64,000 nucleotides of DNA from Bin127 sp965203505 (lineage in GTDB: Bacteria > Chloroflexota > Dehalococcoidia > Lucifugimonadales > Lucifugimonadaceae): the NCBI GenBank assembly GCA_965203505.1, contig OZ241880.1, positions 2,542,001-2,606,000 on the forward strand, given 5' to 3'. Under the pieces are notes generated by a model. It was not told the DNA's origin. It saw only the letters and a list, made by a program, of their open reading frames with translations, and searched no databases. Of the stretch, positions 52,285-61,653 are shown in pieces (position 1 is the stretch's first letter; each line of letters starts with the position of its first letter). A program made the translations under genes and the position numbers.

Positions 52285-52349
52285 GTGCCGTCTGGAGAGA
52301 GTGTTGAAAAACTCGGTCTGTGGGATTATTTGGTTTGGTAGTGCTAACG

Positions 52350-52510
52350 CGCCCCCTTTGTCCTTCGGACATTTCCCCCGCACAGCGGGGGAAACCCGGC
52401 CGCCCCTCCCCGTCCCCGGGCATACCCCTGCGTTCGCTTCGCTCCGCGTCCCCTTTCGCTTTGCGAAAGGGGACAGTGGGGCGACCACTAGGGATCGCCC
52501 CTACGGGTTG
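52350..52510. repeat. Composite dispersed palindromic repeat
   Basis: Three adjoining modules are seen. One carries TCCTTCGGACATTTCCCCCG with a following self-complementary part. The next carries CCCCGGGCATACCCC, leading to CCCCTTTCGC and its complement GCGAAAGGGG. The last is GGGCGACCACTAGGGATCGCCCC. The same modules recur, singly or together, near 53300, 55340, 55650, 56870 and 11905. Confidence 0.8.
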
Positions 52511-52569
52511 GCGGGGGTGAAGGTGTGTTGATATAGCGGATGGTACGTCCGCTGGTTTTGTTTTGCCGT

Positions 52570-53075
52570 TGAAGTGGATTGCGACCTTTCGCGAGGGGTC
52601 GCAATCCATCAGGCGTTGCCGCGTTGTGCGAGGTGTTGAACTACTAGCTTCCCTGATCCGGTCACTGCCCACGTTGCCAGACCGTGGGCCCGGGTTGCGA
52701 CTTTGAGTTTGAGCGCAGTCGCTTCCCATCGGGTAGTTTTGCACATCCTGGTGCCGTAGCCGTGACCCTCGGCGACTAGGGTCCGACATCTTCCGAATCC
52801 ACGACCGTTTACCCGGCCCTTGGCGAGACATCTCCTGCGCCGTCGCTCCGCGACGGTCAGGCGATGTCTGCTGGCTCGTTCAGCCGCGGGTGCATTAGCC
52901 CTCGGCGACCGGGACTTGTTACTTCGATCGTTTCGAACGGAACCTCCGGACGCTGCAACCGGCTCCAACTCGGTTGAGGGGCGTCGCCAGAGATCGCTCG
53001 AGCCCGCACGCGAGTCCGGGTTACCCTCTCGGGACCCCGTGTACTCGCTTGTTTTGTGCATCGCTCTCACGATCT
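52570..53075. other. GC-rich, strongly structured block of unknown nature
   Basis: No convincing gene is seen, although the minus strand is open from 53070 to 52609. The sequence is dense in stable hairpins: 52576-52586 with 52597-52607 (11 perfect pairs); 52826-52869 (outer AGACATC/GATGTCT, CCTG/CAGG, inner CCGTCGC/GCGACGG with a three-base loop); and CCCACG/CGTGGG near 52670. The translated frame is Arg/Ser-rich and unlike a folded protein. A structured RNA or decayed mobile element is possible. Hallmarks of tmRNA, RNase P RNA and group II intron domain V were not found. Confidence 0.4.
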
Positions 53076-53206
53076 AACGCTTATCCCTGTTGTCCATCGG
53101 CTAGATTGGTGTCCGCACTCGTCAGCACGGCGCTGCCTGAAGTCTTCATCTTTAATGATACACATGATTTGATTCATTTGTGCTATTTTCTCGAAATTTT
53201 CAGAAA

Positions 53207-54238
53207 TTACCGGTGGTACCAGTACCTGGTGCGGGAGCGGCGGGGGCGGGGCTTTTTGGGTGTGGATGGGATGACCTCGGGCTTATGGTCCGGGTCGAGT
53301 TGCGCGGCGGGCCCCCTTCGTCCTTCTGCCACGTCGTAGCCGTAGTTACTCTGCGTGGCACATTCCCCCGCGAGCGGGGGAAACCCGGTGGTACGGGGAT
53401 TTCGTCTTTTTGTGCGGCGTGGTTTGGGGAATTGTCCGAGGACTCGGATTTTGTAGGTGTCGGAATTTTCGCCGTGGTGTTCGGCGATGTTTTGTGCCCA
53501 CTCGGGTGTGGCGATGCCGTTGGGATCATCGAGGTTTTCTCTGAAGGGATGCCATTTGGCGTTTTGGAGGAATTCGTGATCGTCGGAGTTTTGCTGGAAA
53601 GCGGGTGTTTCGAGTGCCGAGATGTGAATGTTGTGCCAAAAGTGGCGCTTGTCGTGGAATGCGTCGTAAAAGGTACCGGCGCGGCTTGTGGGGTTGCCGA
53701 TGAGGAGTAGTTTCGAGTTGTATGAAGTGAGACAGCTCAGGACTCCGTCGTAGATGGTTTCTCTGACCTCTGAAGCTTCATCGACGATGACAAGGAGGTT
53801 TGGGCTGTGGAATCCCTGGAACAGGACGTCGGAGCTGGCAGTGAATCCGATGGCGAATCGGCGCGGAGAGATTTCGAGTTGGGTCTGGGTGATCTTGCCT
53901 TGGATGAGGTCTTTGTTGCGCTGGTAGAGCGAATTGATTTCGCGCCACAAGATTTGTCTGACCTGTCGCTTGGAAGGAGCGGTGGTGATGACTGTGGCGT
54001 CTTTGTATGCCATTAGCCACCAAAGGGTAGCAATGGCGGCAGCGTGGGATTTTCCGGAGCCGTTACATGATCGGACTGCGATGTTGCGGTGTTGTGTAAG
54101 GGCGTGTAGGATGTCGCGTTGTTTTTTCCACGGTCTTGCGGAGAGGATGTTTTTGGCGAACCACACCGGGTCTTTCCGGGTCTTTCGGATCTGGTTGTGG
54201 GTTAGGTTTCGGGGTTTATGAGGTTGTTTTTTGGTCAT
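53207..54238 (-). pseudogene. Phage terminase large subunit, truncated
   Basis: The first 278 or so residues are a terminase ATPase. Walker A-like is RSCNGSGKSHAAA, followed by TTAPSKRQVRQILWREI. Walker B is NLLVIVDEASEVRETIYDG, and then LLIGNPTSRAGTFYDAF, the coupling motif. Reading continues to RVLGQFPKPRR, where the nuclease domain should begin. Instead the frame enters a dispersed palindromic repeat (about 53300-53400) and ends in low-complexity basic sequence. Intact proteins of this type are usually 450-550 residues. No other phage gene is adjacent, so this is a prophage remnant. Confidence 0.75.
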
Positions 54239-54425
54239 GCATTGATATTAGCACTGTTGTAGGATTTCATGGACTGTGGTGTGGCGATGATGGGGTGGAA
54301 TGCCTTCCTTAGACCCCTGTGGATTCACGTTTTCGTGGGATGGGGCTAAAATCGGTTACGTTGATCGCCGCGTGGAAATTTTGCAGTATTAACCACGCGT
54401 TCTCTCCGACAGAAAACTGCTCTGA

Positions 54426-55289
54426 ATGCGCCCTGAATCGTTCTCGCTGAATCCGTACGAGGTGCTGGGGGTCGCGACGGACGCTACGACTGCCGAAATC
54501 CAAGCGGCCTATCGTCAGCACGCGTTGCGGTGGCATCCTGATCGTAATCCCAACGACGAGTATGCGATGCGGATGATGCAGCGCGTGAATGCGGCGTGGG
54601 CGATCTTGAAGGATGCACAGAGTCGGGCGGAGTACGACAGATCGCAACGGGGGGAGACTCGCTCAGCATCCGGGCCTCAGGCATGGCGACGACCTCGTGC
54701 GGATTCGTCGCCCGGAAGGGAATGGTACAGTCCGCCGCCGGCGGTGGTTTCGTGTCCTCGGTGCAACAGTACGAATGAGGAGGGTTCGGAGTATTGCTAC
54801 TCTTGTGGGTACGCGTTTGGTGAGGGGCGATCACGACAGAGTTCGTCTTCACAGAGTTATGCGCCTCAGTACGACACAGATACTGACCTGCGATCTGGTC
54901 TACCTGCCGGTTTCTTTGAAAGGCTCTTCGCATACTTGATCGATTCAGTTGTGGCTTTTGCATTGGCGGTGGTGCTGACCTTGTTTTTATTGGACTCAGA
55001 TGAACCAGTGTTGGTAGGGAGGTTTGGCTGGGTTTTCGTGGCAATGCCCGTGTTGTATTTCACGATCTTGGTATCGACTTTGTCGACTACTCTCGGCAAG
55101 CAAATATTAGGGCTACGAGTGATCCGGAATGACGGGGCGAAAATCGGGGTTGGTAGGGCATTCGCTCGGTATTTGTGCTACACCATTTCATTCTTGATCT
55201 TCGGCGTTGGTTTCCTGATGATCTTGTTCAGGCCGGACAAACGTGGGTTGCACGATTTGATCTGCGATACGAGGGTTGTGTATCGGTAG
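54426..55289 (+). CDS. J-domain, zinc-ribbon and RDD membrane fusion protein
   Basis: This is a 287-residue protein in three parts. Residues 8-72 are a DnaJ J domain (NPYEVLGVATDATTAEIQAAYRQHALRWHPDRN with the H-P-D motif). Residues about 110-135 are a zinc ribbon (CPRCNSTNEEGSEYCYSCGYAF). Residues about 160-287 are an RDD-family membrane domain (GFFERLFAYLIDSVVAFALAVVL, TLGKQILGLRVIRNDGAKIGVGRAFARYL, RGLHDLICDTRVVY). The J domain would recruit and stimulate a DnaK-type chaperone at the membrane. This combination is unusual. It stands alone, with repeats downstream. Confidence 0.85.
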   Translation: MRPESFSLNPYEVLGVATDATTAEIQAAYRQHALRWHPDRNPNDEYAMRMMQRVNAAWAILKDAQSRAEYDRSQRGETRSASGPQAWRRPRADSSPGREWYSPPPAVVSCPRCNSTNEEGSEYCYSCGYAFGEGRSRQSSSSQSYAPQYDTDTDLRSGLPAGFFERLFAYLIDSVVAFALAVVLTLFLLDSDEPVLVGRFGWVFVAMPVLYFTILVSTLSTTLGKQILGLRVIRNDGAKIGVGRAFARYLCYTISFLIFGVGFLMILFRPDKRGLHDLICDTRVVYR

Positions 55290-55781
55290 TACTGGTTCTC
55301 AGGGGTGATTTCGCGACGTGAGGTGGCAAACGAGGGCGGGCATCCCCTGCGTTCTTGTGTCGGTCTCTTGGGCTCCGCGTCCCCTTGCGCTGCGCGAAGG
55401 GGACTTTAGGGCTTGCATGGATGGACAGGATTTGTGTGATGGTTGTTTGGTTGCATGGGCGACCACAAGGGTTCGCCCTACGTCATTACGGCGCAGCGCG
55501 CCTTCGCGAGGCTAGAGGCAGTTTGTATTTGCGAGCGTAGAGAGGATTCTGGTCACGTCGTCGGGGGAGGGTGTGTGAGATTCTTCACTCCGCTGCGCTG
55601 CGTTCAGAATGACAGGTGGATGGGCGGTCTGTTGAGGATGACATAGGCCCCACCTCCCCGGGCATACCCCTGCGATCTCGCTTCGCTTGCTCGCGTCCCC
55701 TTTCGCTTTGCGAAAGGGGACGGGCGACCACAAGGGTTCGCCCCTACGGGACCTATCCCTATCCACTTCTCAAGGAGGGGA
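55290..55781. repeat. Cluster of dispersed palindromic repeats
   Basis: This gap has no supported gene. It carries two copies of the CCCCTTTCGCTTTGCGAAAG-type palindrome (about 55380-55403 and 55697-55722) and two GGGCGACCACAAGGGTTCGCCC copies (about 55456-55480 and 55724-55747). A REP-like GATTCTTCACTCCGCTGCGC element lies at about 55580-55613. Small open frames here are repeat translations. Confidence 0.75.
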
Positions 55782-56810
55782 TTAGACGCCTTCTAGGGTT
55801 AGTTCGTCGGCGCGGTGGCAGCTTACTAGGCGGGTGGTGTCGATTTGGCGTAGTTGGGGTTTTTCGATGGCGCATTGTTCGGTGGCGAATGGGCAGCGGG
55901 GGTGGAAGTGGCAGCCGGTTGGTGGGTCGGCGGGGTTGGCGACTTCGCCGCCTAGGACGACGCGTTGTCGTTGTGCTTCGATGCGGGGGTCGGGGATGGG
56001 TATGCCGGAGATGAGTGCGTAGGTGTATGGATGGAGCGGGTTTTTGTAGAGATCGGCGCTGGTGGCGACTTCGACGATGCGGCCGAGGTACATAACGGCG
56101 ACGCGGTCGCTGATGTGTCTTACGACTGACAGATCGTGCGCGACGAAGAGGTAGGTGAGTCCGAGGTCGGACTGGAGGTTGGTCAGCAGGGAGAGGATTT
56201 GGGCTTGGATGGAGACGTCGAGCGCCGAAACTGGCTCGTCGCAGACGATGAAGTCGGGTTCTACAGCAAGGGCGCGTGCGATGCCGATGCGTTGGCGCTG
56301 GCCACCGCTGAACTCGTGTGGAAAGCGTCGGGCCATTTCCGGGTTGAGCCCTACCATTTCGAGCAGTTCAGCTACTCGTCGGCGATACTGACTGCGGTTC
56401 TGAACGAGTTTATGGATCGAGATGCCTTCTCCGACGATGGCTCCTGCGGACATCCGGGGGTCCAAGGAGCTGTAGGGATCTTGGAAGATGATCTGCATCT
56501 TTCTCCGTAAGGTGCGTAGGTCACGGCCGCGCATGTCAGCCATTGACTCGCCCTCGTAGAACACTTCTCCCCTGGTGGCTTTCTGCAGTTGGAGGATTGC
56601 TCGGCCTAGTGTCGTTTTGCCGCTGCCGCTCTCCCCTACTAATCCAAGGCATTCTCCTTTGCGGATCGTCAGCGAGACGTCATCTACGGCATGAAGCGTC
56701 GCACGGTTGCGCGTGAAGAGTGTTCCGGAACCGACTGAGAATTCGACGCTGAGGTTCTGGATGTCGATGAGTACCGAAGGGTCGGAATTGCCGTTATTGA
56801 TGGCAGTCAT
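55782..56810 (-). CDS. Peptide-type ABC transporter ATPase, DppF-like
   Basis: This 342-residue ATPase has Walker A GLVGESGSGKTTLGRAIL, Q-loop IIFQDPYSSLDPRM, signature FSGGQRQRIGIARALAVEPDFIVCDEPVSALD and switch His in FVAHDLSVV. The C-terminal oligopeptide-transport extension carries HPYTYALISGIP and the cysteine cluster GCHFHPRCPFATEQC, known in this family to be able to hold an iron-sulfur cluster. It is the last gene of the operon, 81 bases after the DppD-like gene, with a repeat in the gap. Confidence 0.95.
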   Translation of the reverse strand: MTAINNGNSDPSVLIDIQNLSVEFSVGSGTLFTRNRATLHAVDDVSLTIRKGECLGLVGESGSGKTTLGRAILQLQKATRGEVFYEGESMADMRGRDLRTLRRKMQIIFQDPYSSLDPRMSAGAIVGEGISIHKLVQNRSQYRRRVAELLEMVGLNPEMARRFPHEFSGGQRQRIGIARALAVEPDFIVCDEPVSALDVSIQAQILSLLTNLQSDLGLTYLFVAHDLSVVRHISDRVAVMYLGRIVEVATSADLYKNPLHPYTYALISGIPIPDPRIEAQRQRVVLGGEVANPADPPTGCHFHPRCPFATEQCAIEKPQLRQIDTTRLVSCHRADELTLEGV

Positions 56811-56891
56811 AGGGTTTAGGCGTAATTTTGCTGTTTACTGTCGGTTCTCGTCGGGCGTTCCGCTTTGAGGTCCCTTCGTCCTTCGGACATT

Positions 56892-57965
56892 TCACCCGCG
56901 AGCGGGTGAAACCCCTACCGCCCCGGGCATACCCCGCTCGCTACGCTCGCGCCCCTTTCGTTGCACGAAAGGGGCTTGTTGGGTGTAATTGCTGTGAATT
57001 TGGTCGGCGACCCAACAGGCTGTTGTGTGACGCGGTTCGACTGTGATGGTGTTTGGATACTCGGTTTCGCAACGTTCGATCGCGTTTCTGCATCGTTCTG
57101 CAAAGTGACAACCCGCTGGCAGACGCGATAGATCTGGCGGTTGGCCGGGTATGGGATCGAGGCTCTCGCGCGTGTCGCGGTCGATGCGGGGTATGGAGTT
57201 GAGGAGTCCTACGGTGTACGGGTGGGATGGCTTCTCGAAGATGTCGGTAGCGGAGCCGTGTTCGATGATTCTGCCCGCGTACATTATGTTGATTCGTTCG
57301 ACGTATCGGGCGACGACGCCGAGGTTGTGGGTGATGAGGAGCAGGGCCATGCCGCGTTCGCGCGTGAGGGTCTGCATGAGGTCGAGGATTTGCGCCTGGA
57401 TGGTTACATCGAGCGACGTGGTGGGCTCATCGGCGATGATCATGTCCGGATCGCAGCTAAGCGCGATGGCGATCATGACTCGCTGTCTCATCCCTCCGCT
57501 GAATTCGTGCGGAAATTGAGACATCCGACGTTCCGGATCCGAGATACCCACGGTGTCTAGCAGGTCTAACGCCTTGGTCCGAGCTTGTCCTTTGGTGAGC
57601 GATAGCTGTGTCATCATGCCTTCGACGAGTTGAGTCTCAATGTTGATGACGGGGTTCAGTGATGACATCGGTTCTTGAAAGACCATGGCGATGCGCCGGC
57701 TTCGAAACCTTCGCATCTCTGATGCCGGGAGTTGCAGCAGATCGGTGCCGCGGAATCTGACCTCGCCGTCGACGATCCTGCCGGGCGGCGACGGAATGAG
57801 GCCGAGGATGCTTAACGAACTGACCGATTTGCCGCAACCGCTCTCCCCTACGAGCGCGACCGTCTCTCCCTCCTCGATGTCATACGTGATGCCATCTACG
57901 GCTTTAACAATCGCGTCGTCACCGTAGAAATAGGTCTTGAGGTTTTCGATTTCGAGGAGGGCCAA
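56892..57965 (-). CDS. Peptide-type ABC transporter ATPase, DppD-like
   Basis: This 357-residue ATPase has Walker A ALVGESGCGKSVSSLSIL, Q-loop MVFQEPMSSLNPVI, signature FSGGMRQRVMIAIAL, Walker B DMIIADEPTTSLD and switch His in LLITHNLGVV. The C-terminal cysteines are GCHFAERCRNAIERC. The last 30 or so residues (QQAPFVQRKGRERSERGMPG and on) are encoded by a dispersed palindromic repeat that has replaced or extended the natural 3' end. It begins 6 bases after the sulfatase stop. Confidence 0.95.
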   Translation of the reverse strand: MALLEIENLKTYFYGDDAIVKAVDGITYDIEEGETVALVGESGCGKSVSSLSILGLIPSPPGRIVDGEVRFRGTDLLQLPASEMRRFRSRRIAMVFQEPMSSLNPVINIETQLVEGMMTQLSLTKGQARTKALDLLDTVGISDPERRMSQFPHEFSGGMRQRVMIAIALSCDPDMIIADEPTTSLDVTIQAQILDLMQTLTRERGMALLLITHNLGVVARYVERINIMYAGRIIEHGSATDIFEKPSHPYTVGLLNSIPRIDRDTRESLDPIPGQPPDLSRLPAGCHFAERCRNAIERCETEYPNTITVEPRHTTACWVADQIHSNYTQQAPFVQRKGRERSERGMPGAVGVSPARG

Positions 57966-57971
57966 TTGGAA

Positions 57972-59687
57972 TTATCCGCGTTTGGTTCCCCATCGTCCTT
58001 CGGATGGGATGTATTCGCGCCGGCCGAATGTCGTTGGCAGTAGCACGGGATCGTAGTCTTCGGTATCAGTGGCCCACCTTAAGAGGAGGGATTGCATCTG
58101 GGAGATGATGGGCAGGTTGGCTGGATCGCCGGCGACGTTATTCAGTTCCCAAGGGTCGGAAACGAGGTCATACAACTCGTCGGAGCCGTTGGGCCCGTCA
58201 CCGCGGTCGTCATCAGGATCGGTAACGTATTTCCAGTCTTTGGTCCTTACCATTCTGCGCCGCCCTTCCGCCTCACGTATCCAGAGGGTCTCCATCAGCA
58301 GATTTCGGCCAACGTAGCCTTGGTCCATGAGATCGCGCAGGGTTTCGTCGGTCAGCGGAGCGCCGCCGGTGCCGTATTCGCTGAACGCGGCGACACGGGG
58401 TGGCGAGTCGGTTGCAGTGGGAAGCGGTCGTCCTTGAATCCGGCGGAGAGTTTCGGAAGTTATCTGATCTGAATCGATGTCGTGATTTACGAGCGGTCCT
58501 GGTCGCTCCAACTCCTCGCCGTCTTCACCGACGGGGACGGCGGTGAAATCTGCAACTTCTGAGAGTTGGAGGATAGTCGGCAACAGATCGATGGTATTGG
58601 CCATGGAATCGTCGACCTCGCCGCATGGGACGCCTCCGGCGGGCCAGGAAACGAGCATTGGGACGCGCACCAAGGCGTCCCAAAAGACTCCGCCTTTGCC
58701 CAGCATGTCGTGTTCGCCGTTGAAGTCGCCGTGATCGGCGGTGAAGACTACGATGGTGTTTTCTCTGAGTCCGGTTGCCTCGAGATGGTCGAGGACTTGG
58801 CCGATTCCATCGTCCAGGTGACGAGTCATCGCCAAGTAGACGGCCATGGCGTTGCGGACGTCTTCGGGGTCGTCATCGCTCACTCCTAGCATGTCGTGGA
58901 GCTGGCGGTTGCGGACCGGGATCTTCCCATCCGTGTATTCGTCTGACCTTTGCGGCGGCATGACGACGCTTTCGGGCGGGATCATGTCGGCGTATTTGCG
59001 CGGTGCTTCGAGTGGGTGATGGGGATCGGGATAGGAGAGCACGAGAGCGAACGGCTTGTGATCTGCTGTGCCGGGATCGCTACCGAAACGGTCGATGAAC
59101 GCTTTGGTTTGGATCGACAACGCGGAGTTTGAGTAGCCCTCGATCGGATGGTCGGTCACTGCATAGCCGAAGCTAGGGCTTTGTTCGGGCATGTTGTTTC
59201 GTGTGGAGTGTGCCTCGATGATGACGTCTTCGGGGACGACCCATTCCATTCCCTTGTTGCCCTGGACGTCGCCCATATAGTTCGAGCGCGGCATTCCTCC
59301 GTGCGTCAATTCGCATCGCACATCAAAGAGGTCGAGGTCTTCTTCTCTGATGAAGCAGTGATTCTTGCCGATCAAGGCAGTGGTGTAACCGAGTTCCTTC
59401 CAGATGCGGAAAGCGTGGAGTTCGCCTGATGGCATAAGGGTTTCGTTGCGGCGGCTGCCTGTGGAGTGGGCGTAGCGGGAAGTCATCATGGAGACGCGTG
59501 CGGGCACGCAGAGGGCGTGAGGGGTGACGGCGTGGAGATATGTGACGCCTTCGCGTGCCATGCGCTCGAGGGACGGCGTCTCGATGCCGATGTCAGAGTA
59601 CATTCGCAGCGCCGTGGCTTTGAGCTGATCGGCGACGATGAATATGACGTTCGGTAGAGATGTGTTGGTTTTAGTTGGATTCGTCAT
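57972..59687 (-). CDS. Sulfatase (formylglycine-type)
   Basis: This is a 571-residue type I sulfatase. The start PNVIFIVADQLKATALRMY is the family's first metal-binding strand. The C-x-P-x-R motif is CVPARVSMMTSRYAHSTG with Cys60, to be converted to formylglycine. FTADHGDFNGEHDMLGKG supplies further metal ligands, and the C-terminal RRMVRTKDWKYV is typical. No signal peptide is seen, so it is probably cytoplasmic and would act on imported sulfate esters. Its gene is embedded between the permease genes and ATPase genes of an ABC operon (gaps 17 and 6 bases). No maturase is encoded in the window. Confidence 0.92.
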   Translation of the reverse strand: MTNPTKTNTSLPNVIFIVADQLKATALRMYSDIGIETPSLERMAREGVTYLHAVTPHALCVPARVSMMTSRYAHSTGSRRNETLMPSGELHAFRIWKELGYTTALIGKNHCFIREEDLDLFDVRCELTHGGMPRSNYMGDVQGNKGMEWVVPEDVIIEAHSTRNNMPEQSPSFGYAVTDHPIEGYSNSALSIQTKAFIDRFGSDPGTADHKPFALVLSYPDPHHPLEAPRKYADMIPPESVVMPPQRSDEYTDGKIPVRNRQLHDMLGVSDDDPEDVRNAMAVYLAMTRHLDDGIGQVLDHLEATGLRENTIVVFTADHGDFNGEHDMLGKGGVFWDALVRVPMLVSWPAGGVPCGEVDDSMANTIDLLPTILQLSEVADFTAVPVGEDGEELERPGPLVNHDIDSDQITSETLRRIQGRPLPTATDSPPRVAAFSEYGTGGAPLTDETLRDLMDQGYVGRNLLMETLWIREAEGRRRMVRTKDWKYVTDPDDDRGDGPNGSDELYDLVSDPWELNNVAGDPANLPIISQMQSLLLRWATDTEDYDPVLLPTTFGRREYIPSEGRWGTKRG

Positions 59688-59704
59688 GTTCAGAACGGTT
59701 TATT

Positions 59705-60610
59705 TCATCCCCTCCCGCGCAGATGCGGGTCTAGTAGGTCTCTTAGCGAATCGCCTACCAAGTTGATGGCGAAGACGACGATGGCGATTGTTAAACCGGG
59801 GATCACGGCGATGTGCGGGCCGAAGCGGAAATATTGCTGTGCAAAAGTCAGCATATTGCCCCAACTGGGCGTGGGAGGTTGAACGCCGAGGCCGAGGAAA
59901 CTCAATCCTGCCTCGGCGGTGATTGCTGCTCCGACGCCGACGGTGAATAGCACCAGCGAGACGGCCATTGAGTTGGGCAGGAGATGGCGGAAGATGATGC
60001 GCAGATCGGATGCGCCCAATGCTCTGGCTGCTTGGACGTATTCGAGTTGGGACTGCGTCAATGCGTGGGAACGCACGACGCGCGACGATCCGCCTACGAC
60101 GTTTAGCGAAAGCGCAATTATCACCCCCCAGACCGAGAAGCCCAATGCCAATGTGACCGCCATGGCGAGGACGAGGCCCGGCAATGAGATCAATACGTCG
60201 ACGACGCGTTGGACGAGCAGATCGACGATTCCTCCTCGGTATGCGCTGACGATACCGATGATGGTGCCCAAAGTAACTCCCAAAAGGGGCGCGGCGAGTC
60301 CGATGACGAAGGAGGTTCTGCCTGCGTGTTGGAGCCGGGTCAAGATGTCTCGGCCCAGTTCGTCGCCGCCTAAAACCAAAAGTTCATCGTCGAACCCGCG
60401 CGACATCATGGGTGCCGCTTTGCCGCTGAGCGTTCGGTCGTATTTGTGCGACGTCAGATAACCGGCGCTCAAGATGAAGAGCAAAATAAGTATCAGAATC
60501 ACCAGACCCGCCGCGCCAGTGGGGTGCTTTCGCAACATGCGCCAAACGGGGTTGACGAACCGACCAGTTCGTTCGGTTGAAGTTTGCTGACTTTCTCTCG
60601 CCGTAATCAA
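59705..60610 (-). CDS. Peptide-type ABC permease, DppC-like
   Basis: This 301-residue permease has VLGGDELGRDILTRLQHAGRTSF after helix 1, the EAA loop YVQAARALGASDLRIIFRHLLPNSM and the end FLGLGVQPPTPSWGNMLTFAQQYF to DPHLRGRG. Its start overlaps the DppB-like stop by four bases (ATGA). It belongs to a different subgroup from the three plus-strand DppC-like proteins. Confidence 0.92.
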   Translation of the reverse strand: MITARESQQTSTERTGRFVNPVWRMLRKHPTGAAGLVILILILLFILSAGYLTSHKYDRTLSGKAAPMMSRGFDDELLVLGGDELGRDILTRLQHAGRTSFVIGLAAPLLGVTLGTIIGIVSAYRGGIVDLLVQRVVDVLISLPGLVLAMAVTLALGFSVWGVIIALSLNVVGGSSRVVRSHALTQSQLEYVQAARALGASDLRIIFRHLLPNSMAVSLVLFTVGVGAAITAEAGLSFLGLGVQPPTPSWGNMLTFAQQYFRFGPHIAVIPGLTIAIVVFAINLVGDSLRDLLDPHLRGRG

Positions 60611-61560
60611 TCGAGTTGGATCCGTTTGTCAAGTGCCACGTAGATCAAGTCGATGAGCAACATCCAGACCATCACGAACGCTCCGAGCACGAGGACTAGC
60701 CCTTGCAGCAACTGGAAGTCGCGTTCGGAGGTCGCAGTTACGATTTCGACGCCCATTCCGGGTAGCGCGAAGATGCGTTCTAGAACGACTGCTCCGTTCA
60801 ACAGCCCGGCGAAAAGCAGTGCGGATAGCGTGATCACGGGTAGGACCGCGTTTGGCAGTGCGTGTCGAATTATGACTCGGTTCGGGAACAACCCTTTCGC
60901 GCGCGCTGTTCTTATGTAGTCCTGATTGAGCACTTCGAGCATGGTGGACCGGGTGAGGCGCGTGGCGACGGCGGCAAAGGACAAGCCAATCGCCACTGAA
61001 GGCAATATCAGCCGTTGGAACTGCTCGACTGGCGCGTCGAGGAACGTTTCTTGAAAGATGGGTGGGCTCCAGCTGAACCACGTCACCAACGCGAGTAGGA
61101 GCAGGATGCCGAGCCAGAAGTTGGGCAAGGCGAGAAATACCGCTGAGAACGTTCTGATGACTTGATCTGGCCACCTGCCTCGCATCATGGCGGAGAGGAT
61201 ACCGAAGGGTATTGCCATCAATGAACCTATGATTACCGAAAGAATCGCCAGGAGAAAAGTCACCTCAGCCGTTTCCGCCACCACCTTTACTACGGAGATA
61301 TCGCTGACATCAGACTTGCCGAGATCGCCCTGCAGGAGTTGCATCATCCAACGGGCATATTGGACCGGCATGGGGTCGTTGAGACCTAGGCGCTCTCTAA
61401 TGACTAGGACCGCTTCTTGGTCGATCACGCTGCCATCTTCGGCGACCAACCCCAAGGCGACGTCGCCGGGCAAAACCCGGGCGAGGAAAAACGTCAGCGT
61501 CGCCAAGATGAACAGGTTCGGGACGAGCAACAGGACCCTTCGAATGATGTAGTCCCGCAA
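60607..61560 (-). CDS. Peptide-type ABC permease, DppB-like
   Basis: This 317-residue six-helix permease begins MRDYIIRRVLLLVPNLFILATLTFFLARVLPGDVALGL, with ERLGLNDPMPVQYARWMMQLLQGDLGKS and the EAA loop IRTARAKGLFPNRVIIRHALPNAV. It follows the binding-protein gene after 93 bases and is coupled to the DppC-like gene. Confidence 0.92.
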   Translation of the reverse strand: MRDYIIRRVLLLVPNLFILATLTFFLARVLPGDVALGLVAEDGSVIDQEAVLVIRERLGLNDPMPVQYARWMMQLLQGDLGKSDVSDISVVKVVAETAEVTFLLAILSVIIGSLMAIPFGILSAMMRGRWPDQVIRTFSAVFLALPNFWLGILLLLALVTWFSWSPPIFQETFLDAPVEQFQRLILPSVAIGLSFAAVATRLTRSTMLEVLNQDYIRTARAKGLFPNRVIIRHALPNAVLPVITLSALLFAGLLNGAVVLERIFALPGMGVEIVTATSERDFQLLQGLVLVLGAFVMVWMLLIDLIYVALDKRIQLD

Positions 61561-61653
61561 CTAATCAACCCTCGTTCGGACGGTTCAACTCCGGCCTGTT
61601 CATCTTGGTTGCTTCAAATCAGCTCGATCGTTCGGACGATCCTTCTGCCGCGT

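Noticed and set aside
52285..52488. N-terminal extension of the HTTM protein
   Set aside because: It translates the composite palindromic repeat and is followed by a better start for the membrane protein.
52609..53070. Minus-strand open frame of 153 codons in the structured block
   Set aside because: The translation is Arg/Ser-rich with no recognisable domain, and the DNA is dominated by hairpins. Openness is likely a by-product of high GC content.
52570..53075. tmRNA, RNase P RNA or group II intron in the structured block
   Set aside because: No tag-peptide frame with an A-L-A-A-type end, no GAGGAAAGTCC core and no domain V-like hairpin was found on either strand.
55318..55646. Several short plus-strand frames after the J-domain gene
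   Set aside because: They translate dispersed repeats only; similar frames appear wherever these repeats occur.
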